Shown here piece by piece: positions 1 to 8,135 of a DNA stretch of 11,395 nucleotides (position 1 is its first letter; every line of letters starts with the position of its first letter). The notes beneath the pieces were generated by a model. That model worked only from the letters and a program-made list of their open reading frames with translations. It had not been told where the DNA came from and ran no database searches. The translations under genes were made by a program, and so were the position numbers. The stretch is from Thermoleophilia bacterium (GTDB lineage: Bacteria; Actinomycetota; Thermoleophilia; Gaiellales; Gaiellaceae): NCBI GenBank assembly GCA_014534415.1, contig JACVRM010000062.1, positions 1-11,395 on the forward strand. The letters run 5' to 3'.

Positions 1-492
1 GATCTCGAGCTCCGTGACGCGCCCGGCCGGGAGCATCAGCCGGTTGACCGAGATCACGCCGCCCGGGTACTCGAACTGCCAGTAGAACTGGCGGCCTTCG
101 ACCCGAACCTCGCCGCGCGGCTGGCCGGCCTCGGCGGGATCCGTGATGCCGGGCAGCTTGTAGAACACGAACGCTGCGATCCCGACCAGGATCAGCACCG
201 GGATCGCGGTCCAGGCGAGCTCGAGCCGCGTCGCGCCGTGGATCTCCGGCCCCTCGACGTCGCGCGGCCGCCCCCGGCTGCGGAAGCGCACGGTGAAGAG
301 GACGAGCGGGACGAAGACGACGACGAAGATCCCCCCGGCGAAGGCCAGGATGAACCAGTAGATGTCGGCGATGCCCTCGGCCGTGGGCGAGCTCGGGTCG
401 ACCGGACCGACGCCGGAGTCGGCGAGCGCGAGCGCCGGGTACGCCAGCGCCCCGAGCAGGCAGAGCAGGGCGGCTGGCAACGTGCGGGCCAA
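1..492 (-). CDS. coxB: Cytochrome c oxidase subunit II, N-terminal part (runs off the window)
   Basis: Subunit II of an aa3-type haem-copper oxidase, which takes electrons from cytochrome c through its CuA site and passes them to subunit I at the membrane. The 164 visible codons show a signal peptide (about residues 1-25, hydrophobic core then ALALA), two membrane helices (about 43-68 and 92-111), and the family motif EIHG...LE.AWTAIPVLIL (83-102). The conserved aromatic stretch GRQFYWQFEY (133-142) opens the cupredoxin domain. The CuA ligands lie beyond the window edge. No ATG or GTG is in frame upstream, so TTG at 492 is the best start, with another TTG at 480. There is no Shine-Dalgarno sequence, but a TAGAAT hexamer lies just upstream, so the message may be leaderless. 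The identity is sure; the start is less so. Confidence 0.93.
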   Translation of the reverse strand, partial: MARTLPAALLCLLGALAYPALALADSGVGPVDPSSPTAEGIADIYWFILAFAGGIFVVVFVPLVLFTVRFRSRGRPRDVEGPEIHGATRLELAWTAIPVLILVGIAAFVFYKLPGITDPAEAGQPRGEVRVEGRQFYWQFEYPGGVISVNRLMLPAGRVTELEI

Positions 493-503
493 GAGCGGGT
501 GGC

Positions 504-509
504 ATTCTA
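504..509 (-). promoter_or_regulatory. Candidate -10 element for coxB
   Basis: TAGAAT on the minus strand ends 11 bases before the TTG start of coxB. Transcription would begin about five bases before the start codon, giving an almost leaderless message and fitting the missing Shine-Dalgarno sequence. I see no clear -35 hexamer 16-19 bases upstream. Confidence 0.4.
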
Positions 510-595
510 CGAAGGTGCCTGCGCTGGACGCGACTTTGGAACGACCGTCGCATGTGGCGTAGGAGCTCCTTCCGCCGCGAAGCCTCCGTGCCGGA

Positions 596-886
596 ATGAC
601 CTCGGCGAGGTCCCGCGTCGAGCTGCCGCCCGACGTGGGGCACCATTTCGAGGTCTTCGTCAATGGCGTGCCGCAACAGCGCGGCGCCGATTTCCGCGTG
701 GAGGGCCGCACGCTCGTCTTCGACCGCCCGCTGGCGCGCGAGGGCCGGCTCGGCGCCTGGCGCTGGCTCTCCATGCTGCTCGGTGTCGCGGGCACGTATC
801 GCCAGAACGACAGCGTCGACGTCGTCTACTCGAGCGGTGGGCGGCGCGTCGTCGCCACCGGGCTGTCGATCTCGTCTGACGCGTGA
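596..886 (+). CDS. Conserved-looking hypothetical protein, 96 residues
   Basis: I cannot assign a function. The 96-residue protein is soluble, with no signal peptide. It reads as short beta strands: FEVFVNGV (18-25), a second around FRVEGRTLVF (33-42), and a last pair around DSVDVVY and RRVVATGL (72-78, 83-90). A tryptophan-containing hydrophobic segment, LGAWRWLSMLLGVAGTY (52-68), lies between. From memory this strand/Trp pattern resembles small uncharacterised proteins of Thermoleophilia, which is unverified. The regular hydrophobic alternation and the fit between a divergent and a convergent neighbour argue for a real gene. An in-frame TAG at 560-562 and no other ATG or GTG make ATG 596 the likely start, though no good ribosome binding site precedes it. 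It ends 13 bases from the zinc-ribbon gene coming the other way. Confidence 0.72.
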   Translation: MTSARSRVELPPDVGHHFEVFVNGVPQQRGADFRVEGRTLVFDRPLAREGRLGAWRWLSMLLGVAGTYRQNDSVDVVYSSGGRRVVATGLSISSDA

Positions 887-899
887 AGCAGGTGGCGGC

Positions 900-1313
900 T
901 CAGCCGTCGAGCGCAGCGGCCGCGCCGCCGGTCTCCGCACGCCACGCACGCAGGTACGCGCGCAGCTCGACGCGAGCCAGCTCCGCCTGGTAGCGGCCGT
1001 TGCTGTTTCCCGGCGGCCTGTCGCCGTCGTCGCGGCAGTCGTGGCAGCGCGGCGAGCCGAGCCGCGAAAGTGCCGGCGCGATCGCCAGTCCGCACACGGT
1101 GCACGCGACTTCGCCCACGGCGAGGTCGAGCGTCTCGCCCGGACGTGCAAGCGAGGCGCCCCGCTCGTGGAGGAGCGGCGGAGGCCAGACGTCGAACGTG
1201 TTCGAGCCGATCTGATCGACGACGCAGCCGCGTCCGCGCAGGAACGCGAGCAGGTGTCCAGCGCTCGCAGGGTCGGCGAGCCGGACGCGCAGAGGCCGCA
1301 GAGGTTCCGCCAT
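900..1313 (-). CDS. Zinc-ribbon hypothetical protein, 137 residues
   Basis: Not recognised as a named family. Residues 7-45 look like a small alpha/beta module (RVRL, then the helix AGHLLAFLRGRGC, then the strand TFDVWPPP). A treble of CxxC pairs follows, C71-x2-C74 and C90-x2-C93, the spacing of a zinc ribbon. The C-terminal 30 residues form a charged amphipathic helix (ARVELRAYLRAWRAE). Such a layout suits a small regulatory or protein-binding protein, but no DNA-binding motif can be named. The frame stays open far upstream under the M23 peptidase gene. I chose ATG 1313 because the protein starts making sense there; an alternative ATG at 1382 would add 23 basic, unstructured residues. The ribosome binding site is weak. 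The gene lies 139 bases after the M23 gene and may have its own promoter. Confidence 0.68.
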   Translation of the reverse strand: MAEPLRPLRVRLADPASAGHLLAFLRGRGCVVDQIGSNTFDVWPPPLLHERGASLARPGETLDLAVGEVACTVCGLAIAPALSRLGSPRCHDCRDDGDRPPGNSNGRYQAELARVELRAYLRAWRAETGGAAAALDG

Positions 1314-1452
1314 CGTCTCGGGGCGGCGTTGACCGCCTACTCGAACGGTGGAGGAGGGCCGCAGCAACCTCAATGCCTCCATCGAGGGAGATTGTCGAGC
1401 GCTCGCCGGACGGCAGGCGCGAACTTCGTCAGCGCTCTTAGGGGGGCGGCTC
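1314..1452. other. Intergenic gap between M23 peptidase and zinc-ribbon genes
   Basis: No convincing gene, terminator or promoter was found. The gap contains a perfect 10-base palindrome CGAGCGCTCG (1396-1405). It also contains the first copy of a 7-base direct repeat GCTCTTA (1434-1440); the second copy (1449-1455) covers the peptidase stop codon. Both are short enough to arise by chance in DNA this GC-rich. Confidence 0.4.
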
Positions 1453-2055
1453 TTACGCGGGCCCGTCCGGAAGCCAGAGCAGCGGATCGGTCGGGTTGCC
1501 GTAGAGAAGCACCTCGAAATGGAGGTGCACGCCGCTGCACGAGCCGGTGCAGCCGACGCTTCCAAGCGTCGTCGTCTCCGTGACGAAGGTGCCCCGCTCG
1601 ACGGTGATCGTCGCCAGGTGCGCGTAGACGGTGGCGAGACCTCGCCCGTGGGCGACCACGACGCGGTTGCCGTAGCCGTCTTCCCAGCCCGCCACGGCAA
1701 CGACCCCCGGTGCCGCCGCTCGCACCGCCTGTCCCTCCGGCGCGTCGATGTCGATGCCGTCATGGGAGCCGCCGCGCGTCCCGAAGCGGTCGAGCAGCGG
1801 GCCGCGAACCGGCCACGAGACGGAAGCGCGCAGCGGGTGCGCAACTGCGCGGAGTCGGCGGTGCAGTGTCGAGGCGCGTGCTTCCGCGTGCCGGTGGCGC
1901 CGCTCGGCGGCCGCCACGCGCGTCCGCAGCGCGGCTACCTCCGCTCGGACCGAGTCGGCGTCGCCGTCCATCCGCGCGACCGCCGCCCCCAACGCCGCGC
2001 CGCCGGAGGCGACCGCAGCGGCGAGCATCGTGACCCGGATCCCGCCGAGCCGCAT
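1453..2055 (-). CDS. M23-family (LytM-type) zinc metallopeptidase, exported
   Basis: A cell-wall endopeptidase of the lysostaphin/LytM fold, which cuts peptide cross-bridges of peptidoglycan outside the membrane. The 200-residue protein has an N-terminal hydrophobic segment (about 7-27, signal peptide or anchor), a short charged coiled-coil-like stretch (33-70), and an M23 domain (about 79-196). The catalytic set is complete: SHDGIDI gives zinc ligands H98 and D102, VYAHL gives H146, and HLHFE gives H177 and zinc ligand H179. It should therefore be active, unlike the degenerate LytM factors that serve only as activators. Two cysteines, C169 and C173, stand just before HLHFE where many homologues have serine or threonine; a disulfide is possible outside the cell. 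ATG 2055 is the first start after the oxidase gene; ATG at codon 10 is an alternative. The gene is 51 bases downstream of the multicopper oxidase on the same strand. Confidence 0.9.
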   Translation of the reverse strand: MRLGGIRVTMLAAAVASGGAALGAAVARMDGDADSVRAEVAALRTRVAAAERRHRHAEARASTLHRRLRAVAHPLRASVSWPVRGPLLDRFGTRGGSHDGIDIDAPEGQAVRAAAPGVVAVAGWEDGYGNRVVVAHGRGLATVYAHLATITVERGTFVTETTTLGSVGCTGSCSGVHLHFEVLLYGNPTDPLLWLPDGPA

Positions 2056-2106
2056 GGGGACACGCGTTCTCGCCGCGTCGCCGACATCCTCCGAGGCGGA
2101 CGGTCG

Positions 2107-3585
2107 CTACTCGGGATGGTTGTTGGCTCGGCCGCCAACGCGAAACGGCGTATGAACTCCCTCGTAGACGAGGTGCAGCGAGAGCCCGTCGGCCGCGTGC
2201 GGGAGGTTGTGGCAGTGGAGCATCCACAGGCCGGGATTCGTGGCGTGGAACGCGACCTCATAGCGGTCGCCCTTGGCGAGGTTGACCGTATCCACCCACC
2301 AGGGGCTTTGCACCGCTTGCCCGTTGCGGCTGAGCACGAGCATGTGATGGCCGTGCAGGTGCATCGGGTGGAGCGCCCGCGTGTCGCTCGTCAGCGTCAG
2401 CTTCACCCAGTCGCCCTTGCGTACCACGAGCATCGGCACGTCGGGGTGAACTCGGTCGTTCATCGTCCACTGCTTGCCGATCCCGCCGTCGCGGAACGCG
2501 ATGCGGCTGCCAATGTCCACCCTGAAGCTGCGGTCGAATTTCCGGGGTACGCGCGCCGCGTTCGGCGCGCCGTAGGCGGCCGGGTCGAAGACGCGACTCG
2601 TGTTCGGCGCGGCGACGTCGATGCGGCCGTCGCGGCTGAACGCGATGCCCGCCGCGGTTCCGACCAGCTGGAGCGTGACGGGTGTGGGCGGCATCGTGAA
2701 CGTTACGTCGAAGCGGGAGCCGGCGGGCACCTCGAGCAGCTGCCCGGCGATGGCAGTCGGGCTGCGCAGGTCGCCGCCGTCGATCGCGACGACGCGGAAC
2801 GGCGCGCCCGCGAGCGTGAAGCGTCGCGGCGAGTCGTCCGTGTTCACCAGGCGGAGGCGGACGCGCGTACCCGGCGCGACCGCGCGGCGCTGGAGCCGGT
2901 CACTCGTCCCGAGGACGTCCGAGCCGCGGAGGCGGTGCGCGGCGACGGTCAGATCGAGCGCCGCCGCCGCCTTTCTCGCCGGAACGACGACGAACGCGCC
3001 GTACAGGCCGCGCGACACCTGTTTCGCGGACGACTGGTGCGAGTGGTACCAGAAGGTGCCGACCTGCCGGGCGCGGAAGCGGTACGTGTAGCGGCCACCC
3101 GGCGGCACCGCGTTCTGCGTGACGCCTGAGACACCGTCCTCGGCGTTCGGGACATCCACGCCGTGCCAGTGGATCGACACCCCGGGTCGCACGTCTCGAT
3201 TGACGAGCGTCACGGCGACGAGGCCGCCTTCCCGGACGCGCAGCTCAGGACCCGGGACGCGGCCGTCGAACGCGAGCACGTCCACGCGCCTGCCCGAGGC
3301 CAGGCGGATCTCCGACCGGGCCGCCGTAAGCGTCTTCTGCAGATCGGGCGTGCCGCCCCGCGGCCCGTGCAGCGTGGCGACGCTGATGCGCTCGTGCGCA
3401 TGCGCGACGTGCGGGCCGCCGCCGTAGTCGGGCTGCCCGTAGTCCATCACGTCGTACGTGCCGGGCAGGCGGCTCTCCCACCACGCCCGGCCGGCCCAGC
3501 CGGCGAGCGCCAGAGCGGCGAGGATGCCCAGCGCGGAAACCGCCCGGACGACGCCGGGCCGGAGGAGGCGGCTGCGGGCGGTCAC
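2107..3585 (-). CDS. Three-domain multicopper oxidase (laccase/CopA-like), exported
   Basis: Oxidises phenolic, aromatic amine or metal substrates one electron at a time and reduces O2 to water at a trinuclear copper site. All four copper motifs are intact in the 492 residues: HWHG (139-142), WYHSH (179-183), HPMHLHGH (406-413) and HCHNLPH (457-463) followed by GL (467-468). The T1 axial residue is Leu468 rather than the Met common in bacterial enzymes such as CotA. A hydrophobic N-terminus (about 12-31) acts as signal or anchor; no twin-arginine motif precedes it. Cupredoxin domains lie at about 85-202, 210-330 and 370-480. The GTG start at 3585 overlaps the aminotransferase stop as GTGA with a poor ribosome binding site, which points to termination-reinitiation. 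The frame continues upstream only as an overlap of the aminotransferase. The true substrate is unknown. Confidence 0.93.
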   Translation of the reverse strand: MTARSRLLRPGVVRAVSALGILAALALAGWAGRAWWESRLPGTYDVMDYGQPDYGGGPHVAHAHERISVATLHGPRGGTPDLQKTLTAARSEIRLASGRRVDVLAFDGRVPGPELRVREGGLVAVTLVNRDVRPGVSIHWHGVDVPNAEDGVSGVTQNAVPPGGRYTYRFRARQVGTFWYHSHQSSAKQVSRGLYGAFVVVPARKAAAALDLTVAAHRLRGSDVLGTSDRLQRRAVAPGTRVRLRLVNTDDSPRRFTLAGAPFRVVAIDGGDLRSPTAIAGQLLEVPAGSRFDVTFTMPPTPVTLQLVGTAAGIAFSRDGRIDVAAPNTSRVFDPAAYGAPNAARVPRKFDRSFRVDIGSRIAFRDGGIGKQWTMNDRVHPDVPMLVVRKGDWVKLTLTSDTRALHPMHLHGHHMLVLSRNGQAVQSPWWVDTVNLAKGDRYEVAFHATNPGLWMLHCHNLPHAADGLSLHLVYEGVHTPFRVGGRANNHPE

Positions 3586-4934
3586 GCGGCGTGCTCGTCG
3601 GCGAGCGCGAGTACCTCGTCCAGCACGGCGAGACCCTCGTCGAGCTCCTCGCGCGTGATCGTAAGCGGCGGCGCGATCATGACGACGTTCCAGTGCACGA
3701 AGAGGTAGAGGCCGCGCTCCAGCGCTGCCTTCGCCAGGCGCGCCACGGGGGCGGCCGCCTGGCCGCTCGCATTGAACGGGACGAGCGGCTCGCGCGTCGT
3801 GCGGTCGCGGACGAGCTCGACTCCCCAGAAGAGGCCCTTGCCGCGCACGTCGCCGATCGACGGGTGGCGCTCGGCGAGCAGCGGCAGCTCCTTTGCGAGC
3901 ACGTCGCCCAGCGCCGCCGAGTTCTCGACGATCCGCTCCTCGCGGAAGGCGTCGATCGACGCCACCGCCGACGCGCACGCGAGCACGTGACCCGAGTACG
4001 TCAGCCCGCCGGCGAAGTACTTGTCGCGCACCCAATCGGCGAGCGGCTCTCGGATCACCATCGCCCCGAGCGGCACGTACCCCGAGTTGATGCCCTTGGC
4101 GAGCGTGAGAATGTCCGGCACGACGTCCCAGTGCTCGCACGCGAACCAGCGACCCGAGCGCCCGAACCCCGCCATCACCTCGTCCAGGATGAGCAGGATG
4201 CCGTGGCGGTCGCAGACCTCTCGGATCGCCCGGAGGTAGCCGTCAGGCGGCACGATGATCCCGTTCGTCCCGACGATCGTCTCGAGGATCACTGCCGCCA
4301 CCGTCTCCGGACCCTCGTACTGCAGGAGCTCCTCCAGGTGGGGGGCACCGGTGCAGACGGGGCACGGATCGGGATGTCCGGCCGGGCAGCGGTAGGTGTA
4401 GGGGTCGAGCATGCGGACGACGCCGGGGATGCCCGGCTCGGCCGGCCAGCGGCGCGGGTCGCCCGTGAGCGTGATCGCGCCGGCGGTCGCGCCGTGGTAG
4501 GAGCGGTAGCGCGCCACGATCTTGTGGCGGCCGGTGTACCAGCGCGCGAGCTTGATCGCGTTCTCGTTCGCCTCGGCGCCGCCGTTCGTGAAGAACGACA
4601 TCGTGAGATCCCCCGGCGTGAGTTCCGCGAGCAGGCGTGCGAGCTCCGAACGTGCCTCGTGGGCGACGCCGGGTCCGATCGTGCAGAGGCGGTCGGCCTG
4701 TTCCTTGATCGCCGCCACGACCCGCGGGTGCTGGTGGCCGATCGAGACGTTGACGAGCTGCGAGGCGAAGTCCAGGTAGCGGTTCCCGTCGTAGTCCCAG
4801 AAGTAGCGGCCCTCGGCGCCCGCTACCGGCAGCGGCTCGATCTGGTTCTGCACCGACCAGGAGTGCAGGACGTAACGCTTGTCGAGCTCGCGGACGCGCT
4901 GTGCGGCCTCGGCGTCGATCTGTGTGACTGCCAT
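3582..4934 (-). CDS. Class III PLP-dependent omega-aminotransferase
   Basis: A cytosolic fold-type I transaminase that moves an omega- or beta-amino group (beta-alanine, taurine, GABA or polyamine-derived) to a keto acid, giving a semialdehyde. In the 450 residues the cofactor-binding set is clear: NGGAEANENAIKLAR (117-131), YHG (146-148), D251 in LILDEVMAGFGR, and Schiff-base lysine K280 in TLAKGINSGYVPLGA. Length is normal. An insert after residue 178 has C183, H187, C191 and C194 in the order CPAGHPDPCPVC, a mark of a particular subgroup that resembles taurine:pyruvate and similar transaminases and is usually annotated only as aspartate aminotransferase family. The gene is divergent from a flavin oxidoreductase, overlaps the following multicopper oxidase, and sits near mmsA. 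This fits beta-alanine-like catabolism, but the substrate is unproven. Confidence 0.93.
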   Translation of the reverse strand: MAVTQIDAEAAQRVRELDKRYVLHSWSVQNQIEPLPVAGAEGRYFWDYDGNRYLDFASQLVNVSIGHQHPRVVAAIKEQADRLCTIGPGVAHEARSELARLLAELTPGDLTMSFFTNGGAEANENAIKLARWYTGRHKIVARYRSYHGATAGAITLTGDPRRWPAEPGIPGVVRMLDPYTYRCPAGHPDPCPVCTGAPHLEELLQYEGPETVAAVILETIVGTNGIIVPPDGYLRAIREVCDRHGILLILDEVMAGFGRSGRWFACEHWDVVPDILTLAKGINSGYVPLGAMVIREPLADWVRDKYFAGGLTYSGHVLACASAVASIDAFREERIVENSAALGDVLAKELPLLAERHPSIGDVRGKGLFWGVELVRDRTTREPLVPFNASGQAAAPVARLAKAALERGLYLFVHWNVVMIAPPLTITREELDEGLAVLDEVLALADEHAA

Positions 4935-4941
4935 GACCGCG

Positions 4942-4947
4942 ATCCTA
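4942..4947 (-). promoter_or_regulatory. Candidate -10 element for the aminotransferase operon (leaderless)
   Basis: TAGGAT on the minus strand is followed by seven bases and then the ATG at 4934. Transcription from it would begin at or next to the start codon, which explains the absence of a Shine-Dalgarno sequence. No good -35 box is visible. The same ten bases, TAGGATCGCG, precede the permease start at 9425. Confidence 0.5.
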
Positions 4948-5069
4948 GCGCGGGTATTCGGGCGGCTCGCGCCGGCGCCTCAACGTGTGCGTCAATGCCG
5001 GCTCGCGCGACCGCGGGTTCCCTTGCGCGCCGCCGTCGCCTAGAGTCGCCCGCACTCCAGAAACCACAC

Positions 5070-5076
5070 GGGAGGT
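5070..5076 (+). promoter_or_regulatory. Ribosome binding site of the flavin oxidoreductase gene
   Basis: GGGAGGT stands four bases before ATG 5081. It decides the start, because the frame is open upstream to 4985. Confidence 0.8.
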
Positions 5077-5080
5077 GCGC

Positions 5081-6454
5081 ATGGCGGTAAGTCTGGATGA
5101 CCAGCTGGCGACGGCGATGGAGGGTTTCGCCGGAACGGTGATCCGACCGGCCGACGCAGGCTACGACGACGCCCGCCGGATCTTCAACGCCATGATCGAC
5201 AGGCGTCCCGCATTCATCGCGCGCTGTCAGGGCGTCGCCGACGTCGCCGCCGCGGTCAACTTCGCACGCGAGAACGAGCTCGAGGTGACGATTCGCGGCG
5301 GCGGCCACAGCGTCGCCGGCAGCTGCCTGGCGGACGGGGCGGTCTTGATCGATCTCTCGGCGATGAAAGGCATCCATGTGGATCCCGATCGCAGGACGGC
5401 GAGGGCGCAGGGCGGGGTCACGTGGCGCGAGCTCAACCGTGAGACGCAGCTGCACGGTCTGGCCGTCACGGGAGGCATCATCTCGACCACGGGCATCGCC
5501 GGGCTCACACTCGGTGGCGGGCTCGGCTGGATGATGGGCAAGTACGGACTGGCCGTGGACAATCTCGTCTCGGCTCAGCTCGTGACGGCGGACGCCCGCG
5601 TGCTCACCGCGAGCGAAAACGAAAACGGCGACCTGTTCTGGGCGCTTCGCGGAGGCGGTGGCAACTTCGGGGTCGTCACGTCGTTCGAGTACCGGCTGCA
5701 CGAGGTCGGCCCGATGGTCACCGGCGGCCTTGTCGTTCATCCGTATCGGGCGGCGCGGGACGTCCTCCGCTTCTACCGCGACTTCACGTCGAACGCGCCC
5801 GACGAGCTGACCGCCTTCGCCGGACTGCTCTTCGCCCCGGACGGTTCGGGCGAGCAGGTCGCCGGCGTCGTCCTCTGCCACGTCGGGCCGCCCGAGCAGG
5901 CGCAAAAGGACATCGAGCCGCTGCTCAAGTTCGGCTCGCCGGTCATGGTGCAGGTTGGACCCATGCCGTACTCGGCCGTGAACGCGATGCTCGACGAGGC
6001 GGCCCCGCCGGGCGTGCTGAACTACTGGAAGTCGAGCTTTCTTCAGGAGCTCTCCGACGACGCGATCGACATCATGGTCGAGAGCTTCGTCGACACGCCG
6101 TCCCCGATGAACTTCGTGCTACTCGAGCACTTCCACGGTCAGGTAGCGCGCGTACCCGTCGACGCGACGGCGTCGCCGTATCGCGAGACCGGCTACAACT
6201 TCATCATTCCGTCGGCCTGGACGGATCCGGCCGACACCGAGGCGAACGTCGCGTGGACACGCGAGACGTTTGCCGCCGTGGAGCCGTTCCTCGCGAAGCG
6301 CCGCTACGTGAATTACCTCGACGACGACGATCTTGCTGCGCGCCCCACGCGCGAGGCGTTCGGCCCGAATTACGACCGGCTCGTCGAGGTCAAGAGCCGG
6401 TACGACCCGACGAACTTCTTCCGGCACAACCTCAACATCACTCCCGCCATGTAG
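5081..6454 (+). CDS. FAD-binding (VAO/PCMH) oxidoreductase with berberine-bridge C-terminus
   Basis: A flavin oxidase or dehydrogenase of the family that includes berberine bridge enzyme and sugar/oligosaccharide oxidases. The FAD domain covers about residues 40-210: RGGGHSVAG (72-80) carries H76, the usual 8-alpha-histidyl FAD attachment, and GLTLGGGLGWMMGKYGL is the conserved glycine-rich stretch. The cysteine that ties FAD a second time in bicovalent members is absent: the matching segment reads GGIISTTGIAG. One covalent bond is therefore expected. The BBE domain is at the C-terminus (YVNYLDDD, then FGPNYDRLVEVKSRYDPTNFF). Its 457 residues match the family. There is no export signal, so it is probably cytosolic. 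The 126-base gap to mmsA on the same strand leaves co-transcription possible. Substrates in this family are too varied to guess. Confidence 0.9.
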   Translation: MAVSLDDQLATAMEGFAGTVIRPADAGYDDARRIFNAMIDRRPAFIARCQGVADVAAAVNFARENELEVTIRGGGHSVAGSCLADGAVLIDLSAMKGIHVDPDRRTARAQGGVTWRELNRETQLHGLAVTGGIISTTGIAGLTLGGGLGWMMGKYGLAVDNLVSAQLVTADARVLTASENENGDLFWALRGGGGNFGVVTSFEYRLHEVGPMVTGGLVVHPYRAARDVLRFYRDFTSNAPDELTAFAGLLFAPDGSGEQVAGVVLCHVGPPEQAQKDIEPLLKFGSPVMVQVGPMPYSAVNAMLDEAAPPGVLNYWKSSFLQELSDDAIDIMVESFVDTPSPMNFVLLEHFHGQVARVPVDATASPYRETGYNFIIPSAWTDPADTEANVAWTRETFAAVEPFLAKRRYVNYLDDDDLAARPTREAFGPNYDRLVEVKSRYDPTNFFRHNLNITPAM

Positions 6455-6523
6455 CCGCCGCTCGACTGCGCAACACCACGCCGAAGGGCTCCGTCATCGG
6501 TGCCTCAGCGGAGGTTCGCGCGA

Positions 6524-6529
6524 TACCCT
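6524..6529 (+). promoter_or_regulatory. Weak candidate -10 element for mmsA
   Basis: TACCCT fits TANNNT and would start transcription about 45 bases before the mmsA ATG. There is no recognisable -35 box, so read-through from the flavin oxidoreductase gene is an equal possibility. The rest of the 6455-6580 gap holds only a 5-base-pair hairpin (CTCCG 6547-6551, CGGAG 6560-6564) just ahead of the ribosome binding site. Confidence 0.25.
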
Positions 6530-6568
6530 GGTGACGGCAAGCGACACTCCGTTTGCTCGCGGAGCGAT

Positions 6569-6575
6569 GAGGAGG
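6569..6575 (+). promoter_or_regulatory. Ribosome binding site of mmsA
   Basis: GAGGAGG stands five bases before ATG 6581 and decides this start over the open frame reaching back to 6500. Confidence 0.85.
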
Positions 6576-6580
6576 CAGGC

Positions 6581-8110
<1,530 letters not shown>

Positions 8111-8135
8111 CTCTCAGCTTCCCCCTCGTTCCGCG

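Larger units (their letters stand above)
4935..5080. promoter_or_regulatory. Divergent promoter region, aminotransferase / flavin oxidoreductase
   Basis: These 146 bases separate two divergent genes. The left end holds TAGGAT for the minus-strand operon. TAGAGT at 5041-5046 is the best -10 candidate for the rightward gene, giving a leader of about 28 bases with a strong ribosome binding site. I see no clear inverted repeat that would mark an operator. Confidence 0.45.

Noticed and set aside
1396..1405. Palindrome CGAGCGCTCG as a possible regulator site
   Set aside because: A single 10-base palindrome is expected by chance in DNA this GC-rich, and it has no partner copy elsewhere that I can see.
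1348..3129. A 593-codon plus-strand open frame covering the M23 and multicopper oxidase genes
   Set aside because: Low-complexity, Arg-rich translation across two well-defined genes on the other strand. It is an antisense shadow.
3586..4140. In-frame N-terminal extension of the multicopper oxidase, as if fused to another domain
   Set aside because: The extension lies entirely inside the aminotransferase coding sequence in another frame and reads as low-complexity Arg/Ala. The GTG at 3585, followed by a signal-like segment, is the sensible start.
5041..5046. A full sigma-70 promoter, with -35 and -10, for the flavin oxidoreductase gene
   Set aside because: TAGAGT is a fair -10, but the nearest TTG-type hexamer (TTGCGC, 5023-5028) is only 12 bases away, too short for a normal spacer. 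Only the -10 can be suggested.
3591..5090. A 499-codon open frame on the plus strand opposite the aminotransferase
   Set aside because: The translation is a run of Arg, Ala, Asp and Val without hydrophobic pattern or motif, the usual shadow of a GC-rich gene. The minus-strand product has every expected PLP-enzyme motif.
6547..6564. Hairpin CTCCG/CGGAG ahead of mmsA as a terminator or riboswitch
   Set aside because: The stem is only five base pairs, has no T-run, and no conserved riboswitch core is recognisable nearby.
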